This document shows, in pieces, positions 28,801 through 39,852 of a stretch of DNA of 64,000 nucleotides. Origin of the DNA: Pterobdella sp. o SKG-2022. Lineage: Eukaryota > Annelida > Clitellata > Hirudinida > Piscicolidae. Position numbers and translations under genes: made by a program. The notes beneath the pieces were generated by a model. It made no database searches. It worked only from the letters and a program-made list of their open reading frames with translations, and was not told the origin of the DNA. How positions within the stretch are numbered: the stretch's first letter is position 1; every line of letters begins with the position of its first letter. The DNA lies in contig OZ038322.1 of the NCBI GenBank assembly GCA_964035795.1, forward strand, positions 18,392,674 to 18,456,673. The letters run 5' to 3'.

Positions 28801-31800
28801 ATATCTTAACTTATTCAATGAAAATCTATTCAATTTTCCTCAAGAGCTTTCCTCCAACTGAAGATTACATGAAAGAAGTCATTTCATGGTGTGGATCTGT
28901 GGGAATGCTGACGAAAATCCGAGATCAAAATTTTTATTATTACAAATACCATTTCAATGGTTATACAGATGATAAAGAAAAATCTTCATCCAGAAATCAG
29001 AGGCAAAACGTAGAAACAAGAAAAAAAATGAAAGTTTTTAAAAATTTTGAAAGTTTTTTTGAAAACACTTATGGAAGCAACACTGACATAAGTGATAAGC
29101 TTTCCATGGTTACAATGCCTTGTATTGGGTTGAGTCCTTTCACTCAGTATTATCTCAACATCACTGCTTTGAATTCACATCAAATGCCGGTGTGTTTAAT
29201 TGAAAAAAATTTAACCTTAAATAGATTTAAATGGAATTTTGTTTATGTCGTTCATGGCTAAAGGGTTAAATGAGAACTAGTTTTGAATGGTTTATTAAAG
29301 GTAAAGGGTTGCAAAAAGCTGTCTAATTGAATGCGTATTGCTACAATAGCCTATTGATAATCTATTAATAAAATTGGTTATTTAAGAACATAAATTGGAG
29401 CTCAAGGCCTGTAAAAGGAGATCTGCAAATTACGTGGAGATTTGAATTTGTTACATCGATACCCTTTTTTTTCATGAAATCCATAGTACCATGCATATGC
29501 CATAAACTCATGGACATCTATGAGCTTGCTTCTGAAAAACCCGCTAATAGCTCAACTAAATGTTAGCCTAGTCATAAAATTTTATTTGAAAAATTCAATT
29601 AATAAAAATACTTTTTAACTTTAATTGAATTCACTTTGTTTCAAGGCTTCGTACAAATTTGGAATAGAGGCATTTTCATGAACCTCGAAAAAGTTTAGCG
29701 TAATTAAAATATTTCAATATTCTTTAAATATTGCAAACATAAGTTGAACAAAATAATTTCATTAAAATTTTTGGACATCAACGGTTTTCTAGCTGACAAA
29801 GCTTTTTGATTCACTGTGGAATTACACTAGGTATTTCTGATGATGCTTTCACAGTAAATTGAAAGCTTTGTAGGCTAATAAACTTATGAAAAATTATGTT
29901 TATTCTACTTATCATTTGAAACAATTGAATTTTTATAAGGTTAAAATTAACGTAACGTGCGTTTCAAAAAAACTGGACATAACGGTGAGATGCAATTCCG
30001 ACGAATCAGAAAATGCACAAGAAGCTTCGGACCTGATTTGGTGCTATCTCGCACCAATTGCTTTCAACGCACTTGACATATTTCGGCGTGATTGGCCAGG
30101 TCTTTTCTATAAGGTTGGAAATTTTTTTCTTGTGAAAATAAAATAAATTTTAATAAATATAATGGGAAAACAGAATTGTTATAAATAAAACTGTTATTAT
30201 TTTTAGATCAGTTTGGTACCCAAAGGCCAGCTCTTCTTCAACGGATGCATTTTATCAAAAGAGCACGCCTTTTCGTTTTTTTATCTGCTCCATTCTCTTG
30301 AACAACACTTCAGTATCGAATTTATTGATGACTCAATAGAAAGAACACTTGATCTCACAACCCTACTTCCATTCGACTGTTAGAAGCTCATTTTATTCAG
30401 AACCACGTATTTTTAAGTATTATTTTTTTCAGGTTAAAAATTCGAAAAAAATATTTTTGAAACTGAGATAATTCTTCGCATTTTTTTTGTGGCTTTGCTG
30501 TTTTAGTCTCAGTTGCAACAGATGAATAAAATTACTAAGAAACAGATAACGATTTTTTTCAATTTTTGTGAGTTTTGAGCAATTTTTTTTTATCAACTTA
30601 TGCTTTTCGTTGAATGTTTTCAAGTTCTCTTTCCACGAGCCTCTGTTAGAAGTAAAATTTTTTGAAAGCAATGGCAATACACTTTATGCTTTAAAAGTGG
30701 ATGTTTTTTGTTTTCAACTATTTTTCAAGTTTGTTTTACTGGATTTTTTTGGAAACTCTTTCTTCAAATATACTGCAGACATCATCCGGCTTTTTCAGAC
30801 GGCTCTTTCTCAGTAGTGTAAATGAGTGAAAAGCTAGCTATATGGTTTGTGTTTGTTTTCAATAAATTTAGAAAATTGGAGGTAGACTATTTTCACAAAA
30901 AATCTGCGTTGCTTTTGTCTAGCGTAAGTTTTTCATGTTCTACTGGTATGTAGTGTGCTTAAAATATAGTGCACTGACTTAAAAAATTGCATCATGCCAG
31001 ATTCTGCTAGTGTTGCAAAGTACATACTTTTTTCAGATTTTTTTATTTATTGCTGTTTCAAAGAAAAAATTGGCAAAAATACTAAAACGAAAACAAAAAA
31101 AAAGTTCTTAAAAAGTTCTCAACTAATTTCATTTCAATTCTTTGAATATTAACTAATTCCGAAACATAATCTCTGTTTTTATTCATGCGGTTTGTTGAAG
31201 TTCATTACAATATTTTTTTTTTCGAAAAATTTACAGTTAGAGCAAACTTGTTGAAAACATTGGTCATTTTAGAGTGAAAATACACCACTATCATTCAATC
31301 TACTAATTTTAATCAAATTTCTGCAGTTGAAAAATTCAGTTGTATTGAAAATTGGTTGTATGAATACTTGAAATATCGGACCCCTATTCTGTATCTACAT
31401 GAAAACCCAACATTATTGTCTTTTGGGCCATTGAAGAAAAAGCTTCATAAAAATATAAGAATCGTAAGTCATGTTATCAAATTATTAAAACTGAAAAGTC
31501 ACTATGGTTTTGATAAGCTTTTATTGTTTGTTTTTATAATAGAAAGACACACCATGCCAATCTTATTTTCGAGTTTATCTTCAGCTTGTATAGTTTCAAT
31601 GATGCAGTTTTCAGATGAATTTATTTTTCAAAAACTATTGTGCAAATTTAGTAAACAGGCAATGATTGGAAAGATAAATTCTTTCTACTTCAAAACAGGT
31701 GAAATGGAAAGGAGAAAAGATTGAAGAAGAAATCTGCACAAAGAAAAGTGATGACGGCATTTTACAATTATCCTTGAAGCACTATTTCATTAAATCGGAA

Positions 31801-32580
31801 TCTGTGCACATGGATTCAAAAAAAACTTTAGATAATGGTTCTGAAATTAATAAAGTGAGGAAAAATTTATGAATAATTTTGCTTCCAGTTCATTTTTATA
31901 CAATATATAATAAGCTACGTTAATTTTTAAAATTACAGATTTTAGTTGAGAAGTCAACACAAACAATAGAAGAAAAAGTCCCAAATAATCTTAACAGGTT
32001 TGAAAATGAACAAGCAGACATAAAACACAAAATCAACCTCCTTAGACACAACGAATGGAAGCATGAAAACAATTTGAATAATCTGGGAGGTAATAGAACA
32101 ATGCTTTCAAGACCTCGCAATTATACCTTTTCTATGCAAAATAATCAATGTGCAGAATATACTACTCTATTGACAAGGCAGCCAAAAAAGCATTTTTTAA
32201 GCAAAATTAAAAACCAAAAAAAATTAATGACAGGCAGCTTAGACTTTTTTCCAAAGAACACATTTTCAACAAGCTTTACTCAAAATTTATTGAGTGGAGA
32301 ACCTGGAAAACTCAACAAAAAAGAAAACAAAAGCGATATAACGTTACCAAAACATTTGGAAAATCATTTAAATGGATCAAAGAAAACATTTACGGTGTTC
32401 CAAAAAAATAACAAACTGAGCACTAGCTCCACACGTTTGGGAAAAAATTCGGACAAAACATCGAGGAGGAATTTATTAAAGTCACTAAGCCATAACCATC
32501 ACAGACATCATTCAACTGAAAAACCCAGTCCAAACAAAGGTTTTGTATGTTTTGAGAATTTTAAAATTAGAATGAATTGA
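22871..32580 (+). CDS. LRR-Roc-COR (ROCO family) protein
   Basis: Eighteen plus-strand exons join into one open frame of 1,535 residues: 22871..22945, 23068..23418, 23597..23683, 25051..25104, 25452..25936, 26107..26698, 27086..27174, 27254..27287, 27340..27554, 27646..27838, 27974..28351, 28452..29189, 29940..30113, 30207..30378, 31327..31463, 31615..31650, 31699..31854 and 31939..32580 (TGA). Domain order: leucine-rich repeats (exons 2-5; LQNVLKLSLSSC, SLQALNLVNC, RLESLSLSECP), a Roc GTPase with P-loop YRIFFMGEKGCGKT (exon 6), DLYVMVFDLKN (exon 7) and LIIVGYSDEK (exon 9), then a COR domain (exons 11-14). ROCO proteins are large GTPases including LRRK kinases. Oddities: an Asp/Glu/Asn-rich insert of about 170 residues splits Roc directly after the P-loop, the DxxG switch-II motif is not visible, no kinase domain is evident, and the last exon is a basic Ser/Asn/Lys-rich tail. 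Exons 15-17 rest on phase and splice sites only. A stop directly after exon 14 (TAG, 30379-30381) would be the alternative end. Confidence 0.82.
25170..25245. repeat. Degenerate hairpin element related to element 3
   Basis: AAGTTGAACTCACATTATCA on the left and TTGATAATGTAAATTAAACT on the right match the stem of the 50.7-kb element, with the outer AAGCTT core lost. It lies in an intron of the ROCO gene. Confidence 0.55.
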
Positions 32581-32585
32581 ATAAA
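32580..32585 (+). terminator. AATAAA polyadenylation signal of the ROCO gene
   Basis: AATAAA overlaps the last base of the TGA stop of the final ROCO exon. The position is close to the stop but otherwise typical; it supports 32.6 kb as the gene's 3' end. Confidence 0.4.
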
Positions 32586-33500
32586 TAATGTCGAATCATG
32601 CATATTGTTGAAGTTCATATGTAACTTATTTTTTGAAAGTAATTATTTAAAATCCATGCAGAAAGCCCCCATAAAAAGCCCAAAGAAGCTTTGAAACTGC
32701 CTTCATTGAAGACTTCGAAAAACTTTTGATACTTATAGTGCTTCGAACTGTTTTCAATGTATATTTTTATCAACAAGTTATTTTATTATTGACTGTTTTG
32801 TACTTGGATCAACCCAAACAACTTTTTCATTATGAAAAGCAATAAAAAAATTGATATTAATTGACATATCAACTAATTGTAGTTACAAGATGGTAGTATG
32901 GGCTTCCGATGGGTGCTCACATCTTTAACTAAAATTATCCCATGGTGTGTATTTTATACTTAAAAATGTCGCTTTCTGACGTGAAGTTAAGCAAACAACT
33001 AAATCTTTTGTTATTTATATTCTCAATGTTGATAATTCTTAGAATGATACTATTGCACTTATATCAAAAAGCTTCAAACTGGATTTGAAATTTCATCTTG
33101 TTGTGTTTATTGTTTGTGAGCTTTAATTAGTTGACAAAAAACATTTATTATTTCGAAAAATTCGAATACAAAATATACTTTCAGTGTTGTTTATTCTCAT
33201 AGAACGTTTATATTTTATTAAAAATTATTTTATTACGTCTATATATAAAGTATTTTTATTTATAATTGAAAAATAACTGAAAATTTTTTTTTATTTTGCT
33301 AGCAAACATTTTGAATATAAATTTTAAATAATAAAACGATGAAATTTATAAAGCATTCAAAATGATAGAAAAAATTCCAGAATAAGTTGTAGTCTTAAAC
33401 TTATAATTCCTGCATATAATTTTTAACAAAAGCGTGCTTCGTTTGTTTCATAATAAATTATCTTCATTTTAATTTTTGATTTAAATTTATAAAAAACTCA
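32586..33500. other. Intergenic, AT-rich
   Basis: No coding, RNA or repeat feature was recognised between the ROCO gene and the secreted-gene cluster. Confidence 0.4.
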
Positions 33501-33501
33501 C

Positions 33502-33719
33502 CTTCTAGGATGATAGCGCCTGTAGTTAAAGGCTGCTTTTCTGTTAAAACTTTGATAAAGTTGACTCCAGAGCAGATATCGACAAAATGATATTTTGGTA
33601 TTTTTATTATTTGGCTTGGTGAATGATTCCAGTTGACAAAAGTAAAAAAAATTGTTCGAGTGTGAAATTAGGTGCAAAAACTGAATTATTTCAAGTTTAA
33701 TGTTAGCTCGGGTTGGCAT
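33502..33719 (-). CDS. Possible first coding exon of unknown gene
   Basis: An ATG-initiated frame (starting MPTRANIKLEI) of about 72 codons runs into a good donor (AAG|GTGAGT). It lies at the 3' side of the broken secreted-gene copy, so it could be a separate short gene or a chance frame over microexons of that copy. No domain, signal peptide or family resemblance is visible. Confidence 0.2.
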
Positions 33720-34204
33720 CTTCGTAAGTTTGTTTCAAACAAATGGCTTATTTTATAGATAACGCTGTAAGTATCAATAAGCTAGACCAACCACTGCCAA
33801 CCACATTCACTGGGACATCCCCAGCCATATTATCTATTATGAGTAATTAATATATTGTCATATTATTGAAGAAATGCATCTCAAATTAACTAAAGTTTAT
33901 CCATATATAAAACACGCATTAAATTTTTTTTAAAAGTTTAAAAAAATTGAAAAATTATAATTTTTTTTCCATTACTCGATTTTTTTTTATTCTAATCATG
34001 AACAATAGAATTAAACACTACAATCTTCGGATGCCATGATTCATCCTGAGATGATTACAGTAATATATGATAAAAGCTCATTTGAAGATAAAATATTGTC
34101 ATTAGATATTATGAGCAAAAACTAGCTATTTATATAAATTAAAAATTAAATACAAAACCAGATTGTTTATTCTATTAAAAATATAAAAATAATGTCCAAC
34201 TTAC

Positions 34205-34721
34205 CATTTCTTCATCGCTTCTAACGAATCTTAAACAGGTGGTTTTGAAGAATAATGATGAAAATTAAAGTTTGATGGAAAACGATTATTGATTGAGAAA
34301 ACTTGGAATTAATTCGATAAAATGTATTTTAAATTCAAATTCTCATAATATATAAATACAAGTGAGCTGTTTAACAACTGTTTATAAAAGCTGTAACTAT
34401 AGTGTGAGAAGATTTGTATAAAAGAAGCTTTTTTTTAAAAAACAGCTGAAGTTTTCAACAAATGAAACTATCATATTTTATGTTGAAGTTTCAATTATGG
34501 AAAACTCCAGCACATTTTTGACCAACCAAAAAAATATTCAAATGAAATAAAAATAATTTGCACAAATAGGGTGTTAAAAAACCGCACACAAGTCTGTCAT
34601 GAGAAAATTCAATGTTTTAACATATGTTAATTATTTTAAATTGAAGCTAGAAGCAATGGTCTTCTAAAATTGATGCTTTCAAAAATAACCAACTCACGCT
34701 ATGGTGAAGAAGAGTTTTCAT
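34205..34721 (-). pseudogene. Broken copy (E) of the secreted micro-exon gene family
   Basis: This matches the first two exons of genes C and D. Exon 1 (34721..34698) starts MKTL like its paralogues but is 24 nt instead of 41, because 17 bases of the signal-peptide core are missing. This changes the phase at the conserved donor GTGAGT. Exon 2 (34229..34205) is the 25-nt counterpart of the 31-nt exon 2 elsewhere and, with the correct phase, would read FVRSDEEM. With the deleted exon 1, splicing leads to a stop after about ten codons. The TATA box and surrounding promoter are preserved. A possible further remnant begins with DNMAG near 33835. Known: nothing. Inferred: a recently inactivated member. 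Confidence 0.6.
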
Positions 34722-34765
34722 TTCGATGAGTATTACTAACGATATTCAATATTTTGACCTGTTCG

Positions 34766-34773
34766 TATATATA
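34766..34773 (-). promoter_or_regulatory. TATA box of copy E
   Basis: TATATATA on the minus strand about 45 bases before the ATG, within a block of about 60 bases nearly identical to those upstream of genes C and D. Confidence 0.5.
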
Positions 34774-36189
34774 GGCTGACGTTTTTTTACGTTTTTTTGT
34801 TAAAAGAAGGTTTCAAAAAGCAAAGGGCACAAGTATTAAAATGAATTTTCGACAAATTTCAAGACATTTCAATCAAAAACAAAAAAAACTTTATCATACA
34901 TTTGCATAAAACACATTGTTTTATTGATAAACACTGAAAAATTTGGAAAAAACTCTATTCATATAATGTGGTAGAAAAACAAGACCTGTCTTCAAAAATA
35001 ATTGACTTAATAATAACGTGTTTATAACTTACTGCCGAAACTTTGATTTTTTAAAGTAAATTTTGAAATTTAGTCACATACTATAAAGAAGTTCAACAAA
35101 AACCTACAAAATTTGAACCATTTGGTATTTATTAACCCAATCATTTTTGATTTTTTAAAAAAATCCAAAATCATATCTACAGAAACATCTTTTCAATAAA
35201 AAAATTTATAAATCATTATACAATAAAGTTTCATAATAAGCTTGTGTTTGTCGAAAAGTGGAGTTTTCAAATTGAAACTTTGTGTCTGAATAATGACTCA
35301 CTTTGCAGTTTAAAAACAAAAATATATTTTTTTATTTTAAAGGAAATTAAATCAGCATACTTGACCTAGGTTGTTCTCAAGTAGTGTTTTAACGCACTTC
35401 GCCCCACCCTGGCCAACATAATTGCAACAAGCTCTGTTATAGGTTGATGAGTAGTAATTATCTTTTTATTTTATCTATTTTGAAAAAGATTTTCTTTGAT
35501 GAATTATTTAAATAGTCAGATTAAACATTAATAAAGTTAATTTATGTTTCAAAAATAATGAAAATTTTGAAAAATTCTATCTCAACTTTTTGACAAAAAA
35601 CTTAATTTAAAGATTGATTAGTTATATTATTAGTCTATTTAGCTTTTTATCTACTCTACCTCTCTTATTTCACTGGATCGATTACACTTCATTAAGTTTG
35701 CAATTTTATTATCCTTATAGAACAACATGTAAACTGCTTATACGAACTTGAAAATAACACATTTTTTATCATACCTTGTGAAATTCTATTTTCTAAACTT
35801 TGTTAATATATTATTATTTTTTGGCTATTCACTGCTTCTGTAGACATTTATCTTCTAAGCATTTTGTTTCTTTTCACATGCATGACAATGTCAATACTTT
35901 ATTTCTTAGCTCTCATACAAACTTCTGTATACTAGCCAATTTTTAAAAAAGCATTTTTTTGTGTTATTACTATAACAGCTATAATTTTTGATAAGTACAG
36001 CCTTATCGAAATTATAGCTTTTCTTTTAACTAAATGTATGAATCTTCAATTGATGTTTTTAAAGTTTAATTGCTATAAAAAACATACATAAGATGTCTCC
36101 AAAAAAGATAATCTTCTTTTTATCGACCTTAATCCTAATTCATTGAACATCTTATAATATACTGTTTTTATCAGTAATTTGCTTATTAT

Positions 36190-36700
36190 TTCGCCAATAT
36201 TTTCCACTTCTTGCTAATCGTCATTTATCATTATTGACCAGAGACCGTGTCTATTCAACCTGCGTCAGAAGAGCTATGTTACTTGCTGCTGAACCATGGC
36301 CCGCAACAGTTTCCACATTGGACCGCCTTAGACGAAAGGACCTTGCCATGATTCGCTGGATGTGCAACATCAAAACGAATGATAACGTTTGCTCTCACTT
36401 ACTCCTTTCAAAACTTGGCATTCGGGATGTTGAGCTAGTTCTTCGTAAAAGCAGGATGAGGTGGTTTGGACATGTAGAGCGTAGCGTGGGTTGGATTTAG
36501 ATAATTGCAAGAAGTCTGGTAGGCCCAAAAAGACTTGTAATGAGCTCATATTGAATGATAAAAGAAAGCTAGGCATGGTTTGTGCGGATCCACTCGATTG
36601 CTCTGAATGGAAGGGCCGTCTTCAAAATAGAACTTTCAAAAAGCCCAACCCTTGGTAAAGAAAAATGGGCTATAAAAAGGATTTGATCGATTGATTAAAA
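36190..36700 (+). mobile_element. LINE (non-LTR retrotransposon) 3'-end fragment
   Basis: The frame at 36234 encodes the C-terminal tail of a non-LTR reverse-transcriptase polyprotein: RVYSTCVRRAMLLAAEPW, MIRWMCNIK, LGIRDVEL and MRWFGHVERS, followed after a frame break by GRPKKTC. These are characteristic of the post-RT region of such elements. The copy is 5'-truncated and frame-disrupted. The paralogous unit (39480-39540) reads straight across the site, so this is a datable insertion ending in a GATT-rich tail. Confidence 0.85.
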
Positions 36701-36942
36701 GTGTGTGACCTCTTATGGTATCGAAGAGGATCTGTTCCATTTACTTTTTAATCGTTACTCAGTTTGTGAATGATACTCGGCAGATATTTTTTTTCATTTT
36801 TAGTACATTCAATATTATCGAAAGTGAAAGTCTTGAAAAATACATTTTATTTTTAACTTTTTCAAGTTTTACTTGAAATACATATTATTATCGAATACGT
36901 TTAACCAATTTTAACAGTTTTCAAAACAGATATTTTAGAAGT

Positions 36943-38114
36943 TCAGACTTGAAATCCAGGAAGGCCAGGAGCCCCGGGTATACCAGGTAATCCGCAAGGT
37001 CCTCGAGGGCCTGGAGGTCCAGGAGGTCCAGGCCGTCCCATATTATCCTGATATAATCACAATAGTACTTTGAGATAAATTAATTTAAAAATACTCAAGT
37101 TAAGTAAAACAGCTGCGAAATTGATCTAATTTTCACCAAGGCATTTTAAATATAATCATTATTGTTTACAAAAGCATAGTTGAAAAAAATTTAATTGATT
37201 GATTGATTAGTGTTATGTGTAAACACATGTTTATCCACAAAACCACGTTGAAAAATGATTTTATTGATATTTTTAGTTTATTTAATTGAAAGAGATGTTA
37301 TTTGCTATTTTTTAGCTTAGCAATTTGAAATAACACGGCTTTTCAATTTACATTTACATTGGACCCCAGATATTCATCATTGTTTTTGACTCAGAATGTC
37401 TTTTACATAGTCTTTGTTTTCAACAGTCTGACAACTGGAACATATTTTTTTTACCAAGTTTGATTCTATAGCATTCCAACATATCACTAAAAACCATTTC
37501 TAACTGAGTACAAAATTCTTGTCTTTAATTATGGATGATAGTCTCCTGAAGGCCAAAGCTCAACAAACTCCAACTAATATATATACTGAAATTTTCAAAA
37601 AGTTAAAACATTTTCATTATACTTTCTGCAAATCTTGAAACTTATTTTGAGAGACCAGAGGTTTTGTACTTAAAAAAACAACCTTAGATTGTGATCTTCC
37701 GCTACAACCACAAGTAGGACCTTCTACTCTAGAATTTTCAGTTTTGTCCTGTATAAAGGATTCATGATAGGAAATTAGCACTTTCTTTGTTTATTCGAAT
37801 GTTTAGCGGAAATATGTTTTTTTCAGTGTTGAATATTTAAATGTTTTCTATAGTAAATATATTTAAAGTCTTCACTTGGTCTTGCGTCGTCTCTCCCATA
37901 GTCACTCTTGAAGTATGTTTAAAAATGAAAGCGACAAAGATAAATTTAAAATTATGTTTATTTTCTACATATAAATTTTCTATAAATGAAGCTCGAAATA
38001 AGATACGCTTTTTAAACAATATAATACAGATTATATGTACCAAGAATAAATTGCAAAAAAATAATTCACTTACATTATGGCCAAAACCAATGCGAGACAT
38101 AGGAGTTTATTCAT
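36943..38114 (-). CDS. Micro-collagen A: 80-residue secreted collagen-like protein
   Basis: Four exons join in frame (243 nt): 38114..38074 (41 nt), 37906..37876 (31 nt), 37748..37683 (66 nt) and 37047..36943 (105 nt, TGA). Exon 1 encodes the signal-peptide core [14 protein letters not shown] and exon 2 [10 protein letters not shown]. Exon 3 carries a short Cys motif, PTCGCSG. Exon 4 starts DNM and consists of ten uninterrupted Gly-X-Y triplets ([15 protein letters not shown] and so on) ending GFQV. Ten triplets is extremely short for a collagen. Cnidarian minicollagens are the nearest known size class, but their polyproline and six-Cys domains are absent. The three mature cysteines could stabilise a trimer (inference). 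A TATA box precedes it. Other microexons hidden in the 635-nt last intron cannot be excluded. I know no named family with this layout. Confidence 0.75.
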
Positions 38115-38157
38115 TTTGAATAAGTTACTTTTTTGATCATGATGCTTTAATTTATTC

Positions 38158-38166
38158 TTATATATG
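38158..38166 (-). promoter_or_regulatory. TATA box of micro-collagen A
   Basis: CATATATAAG on the minus strand about 45 bases upstream of the ATG. The same motif and spacing occur in the paralogue, supporting a short 5' UTR. Confidence 0.6.
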
Positions 38167-38639
38167 GGGTTAAAATGTTTCCACGTTTTTTATAAGTATT
38201 AGGCTCTAAAGGTCAAATATCAGTGAAGTTCACTGGTGTTATGAACATCAGCAACATCTATCAAAAGTATTTTCAAGAAAAATTAAGAAAAAAACTTGAA
38301 AAATTAAAATGCAAATAGGTTCGAGAAACGTTTGTGATTAAAAAATTATAAGTATTTCAGCAACTTTTTAAAAACATCTTAACTTTACTTATAAATATTA
38401 TTTGACAATTTTTTACGTCGATTTATGAAAGAATTTTAGTAAATTTATTGAGCGAAATAAATAGCTTTAATTTTCGATAAGTTTAGCTTTATCATAAAAA
38501 CATTAACGAAACAAAAGTTATTTGGTAACTATGGTTTTAAAGCAGCTTAAACAAAGACTTTAAATAAAAAATTTGGTTATTAACTAATTTAGAAACAACT
38601 TATTTTCAATGCTATTATTTCAATGTTAATTTGAGAGTT

Positions 38640-39025
38640 TATCAACAACAGTTTACCGGTAACCATCACACACAGGGTCAACAATAAAACCTCAATCCAG
38701 CCAAAACCCCATTATATGGCAAAGAGTGTTTAAAGGAGCTTTATCCCGAGCCTACAAGTTATGTTTAAATGAACTAGTTTTAAAAAAAGAAATTGATTTT
38801 CTAATTAAAAACTTTGTAGACAATGGCTGTAACAAAAAAAAATTGCACCAAACTGCCCAAACATATAAACCCAAAAAATCAGAACCACCAATAAAAACAG
38901 GCCACAATTTAAGGTCAAAAAGTATAAACAAATCCAAAATAGAAAAAAAAAAAAAAAATAAGAAGCATATTACATGGGTCTTAATACCTTACATCCCACA
39001 TATGAATATCTTAGCTTATATCTAA
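38640..39025 (+). mobile_element. Penelope-like retroelement fragment
   Basis: One frame reads STIKPQSSQNPIIWQR, then FKGALSRAYKLC and EIDFLIKNFVDNGC, and later TWVLIPYIPHM. This order (a HTGS-like start, then RAYKLC, then a leucine-rich helix, then a LPYxG-like strand) matches the region between reverse transcriptase and GIY-YIG endonuclease in Penelope-like elements. Only this segment is present, and the lysine-rich stretch in between is low complexity. It lies between the two collagen duplication units. Confidence 0.7.
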
Positions 39026-39852
39026 ACTTTTTGACACAAACTTTATTCAAAGTTTGATTATCCAACTTTATTTAGCTTTTTATCTATTCTATCTTTCTTT
39101 CATTAAACTGGATCTTTTGCACTTTTTAAAATTTTCAATTTTATATTCTTTATAAAAAATGCAAACTATTTATGTGAACTTAAAAAACAAATTTTTTATT
39201 ATTTCACTGAAATTCTGTATATTAATATATTTTTTAATTTCTTTGGCTATTCACTGCTTCTGTAGACATTTATCTTCTAAGCATTTTGTTTCTTTTCACA
39301 TGCATGACAATGTCAATACTTTATTTCTTAGCTCTCATACAAACCTCTGTATACTAGCCAATTTAAAAAAAAAATATTTTTGTGTTATTATTATTTTGCT
39401 ATTCAACCTGTTTTTTTTCAATTCTATATTCCTATAATGAAGCCTTAACTTTTTAAAAACTAATTTCTTTTCTAGTTAATCCATTGAACATCTTACAATA
39501 TAGTGGTTTCATGGGTAACTTGCATATTAAAGTGTGTGACCTCGAAAACACTATTTTCCGTATTTCTGAAGAACTCTTATGGTGTTGTGAAAGATCTGTT
39601 CCATTTAATTTTTAATCATTACTCAGTTTGGGAATTATACTCAGCAGATATTTTTGTATGCATCTTTAGTATATCCAATACAAATGAAACTAAAAATTTT
39701 GAAACATAAATTTTATTTTTAAACTTTTTCAAAAATCTTAATTAAAATACATATTATTATCCAATACGGTTAAACCTTTTGAGAGTTTTAAAAACAGATC
39801 TTTGGAAGTCCAGGAAGGCTAAAACCCTGGTTAAACTTGAATATCCGGTAGA

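Larger units (their letters stand above)
35580..38230 (-). repeat. Tandem duplication unit A (collagen gene plus flanks)
   Basis: This unit is similar over most of its length to 39030-41290, including introns and 3' flank (for example the block around 35870-35940 matches 39285-39360). It contains the intact micro-collagen gene A and a LINE fragment that is absent from the other unit. Confidence 0.75.

Noticed and set aside
30568..30816. Possible kinase N-lobe exon after the ROCO COR domain (ends NTLYALK)
   Set aside because: Faint resemblance only; phase does not fit the COR exon donor and no other kinase motif follows.
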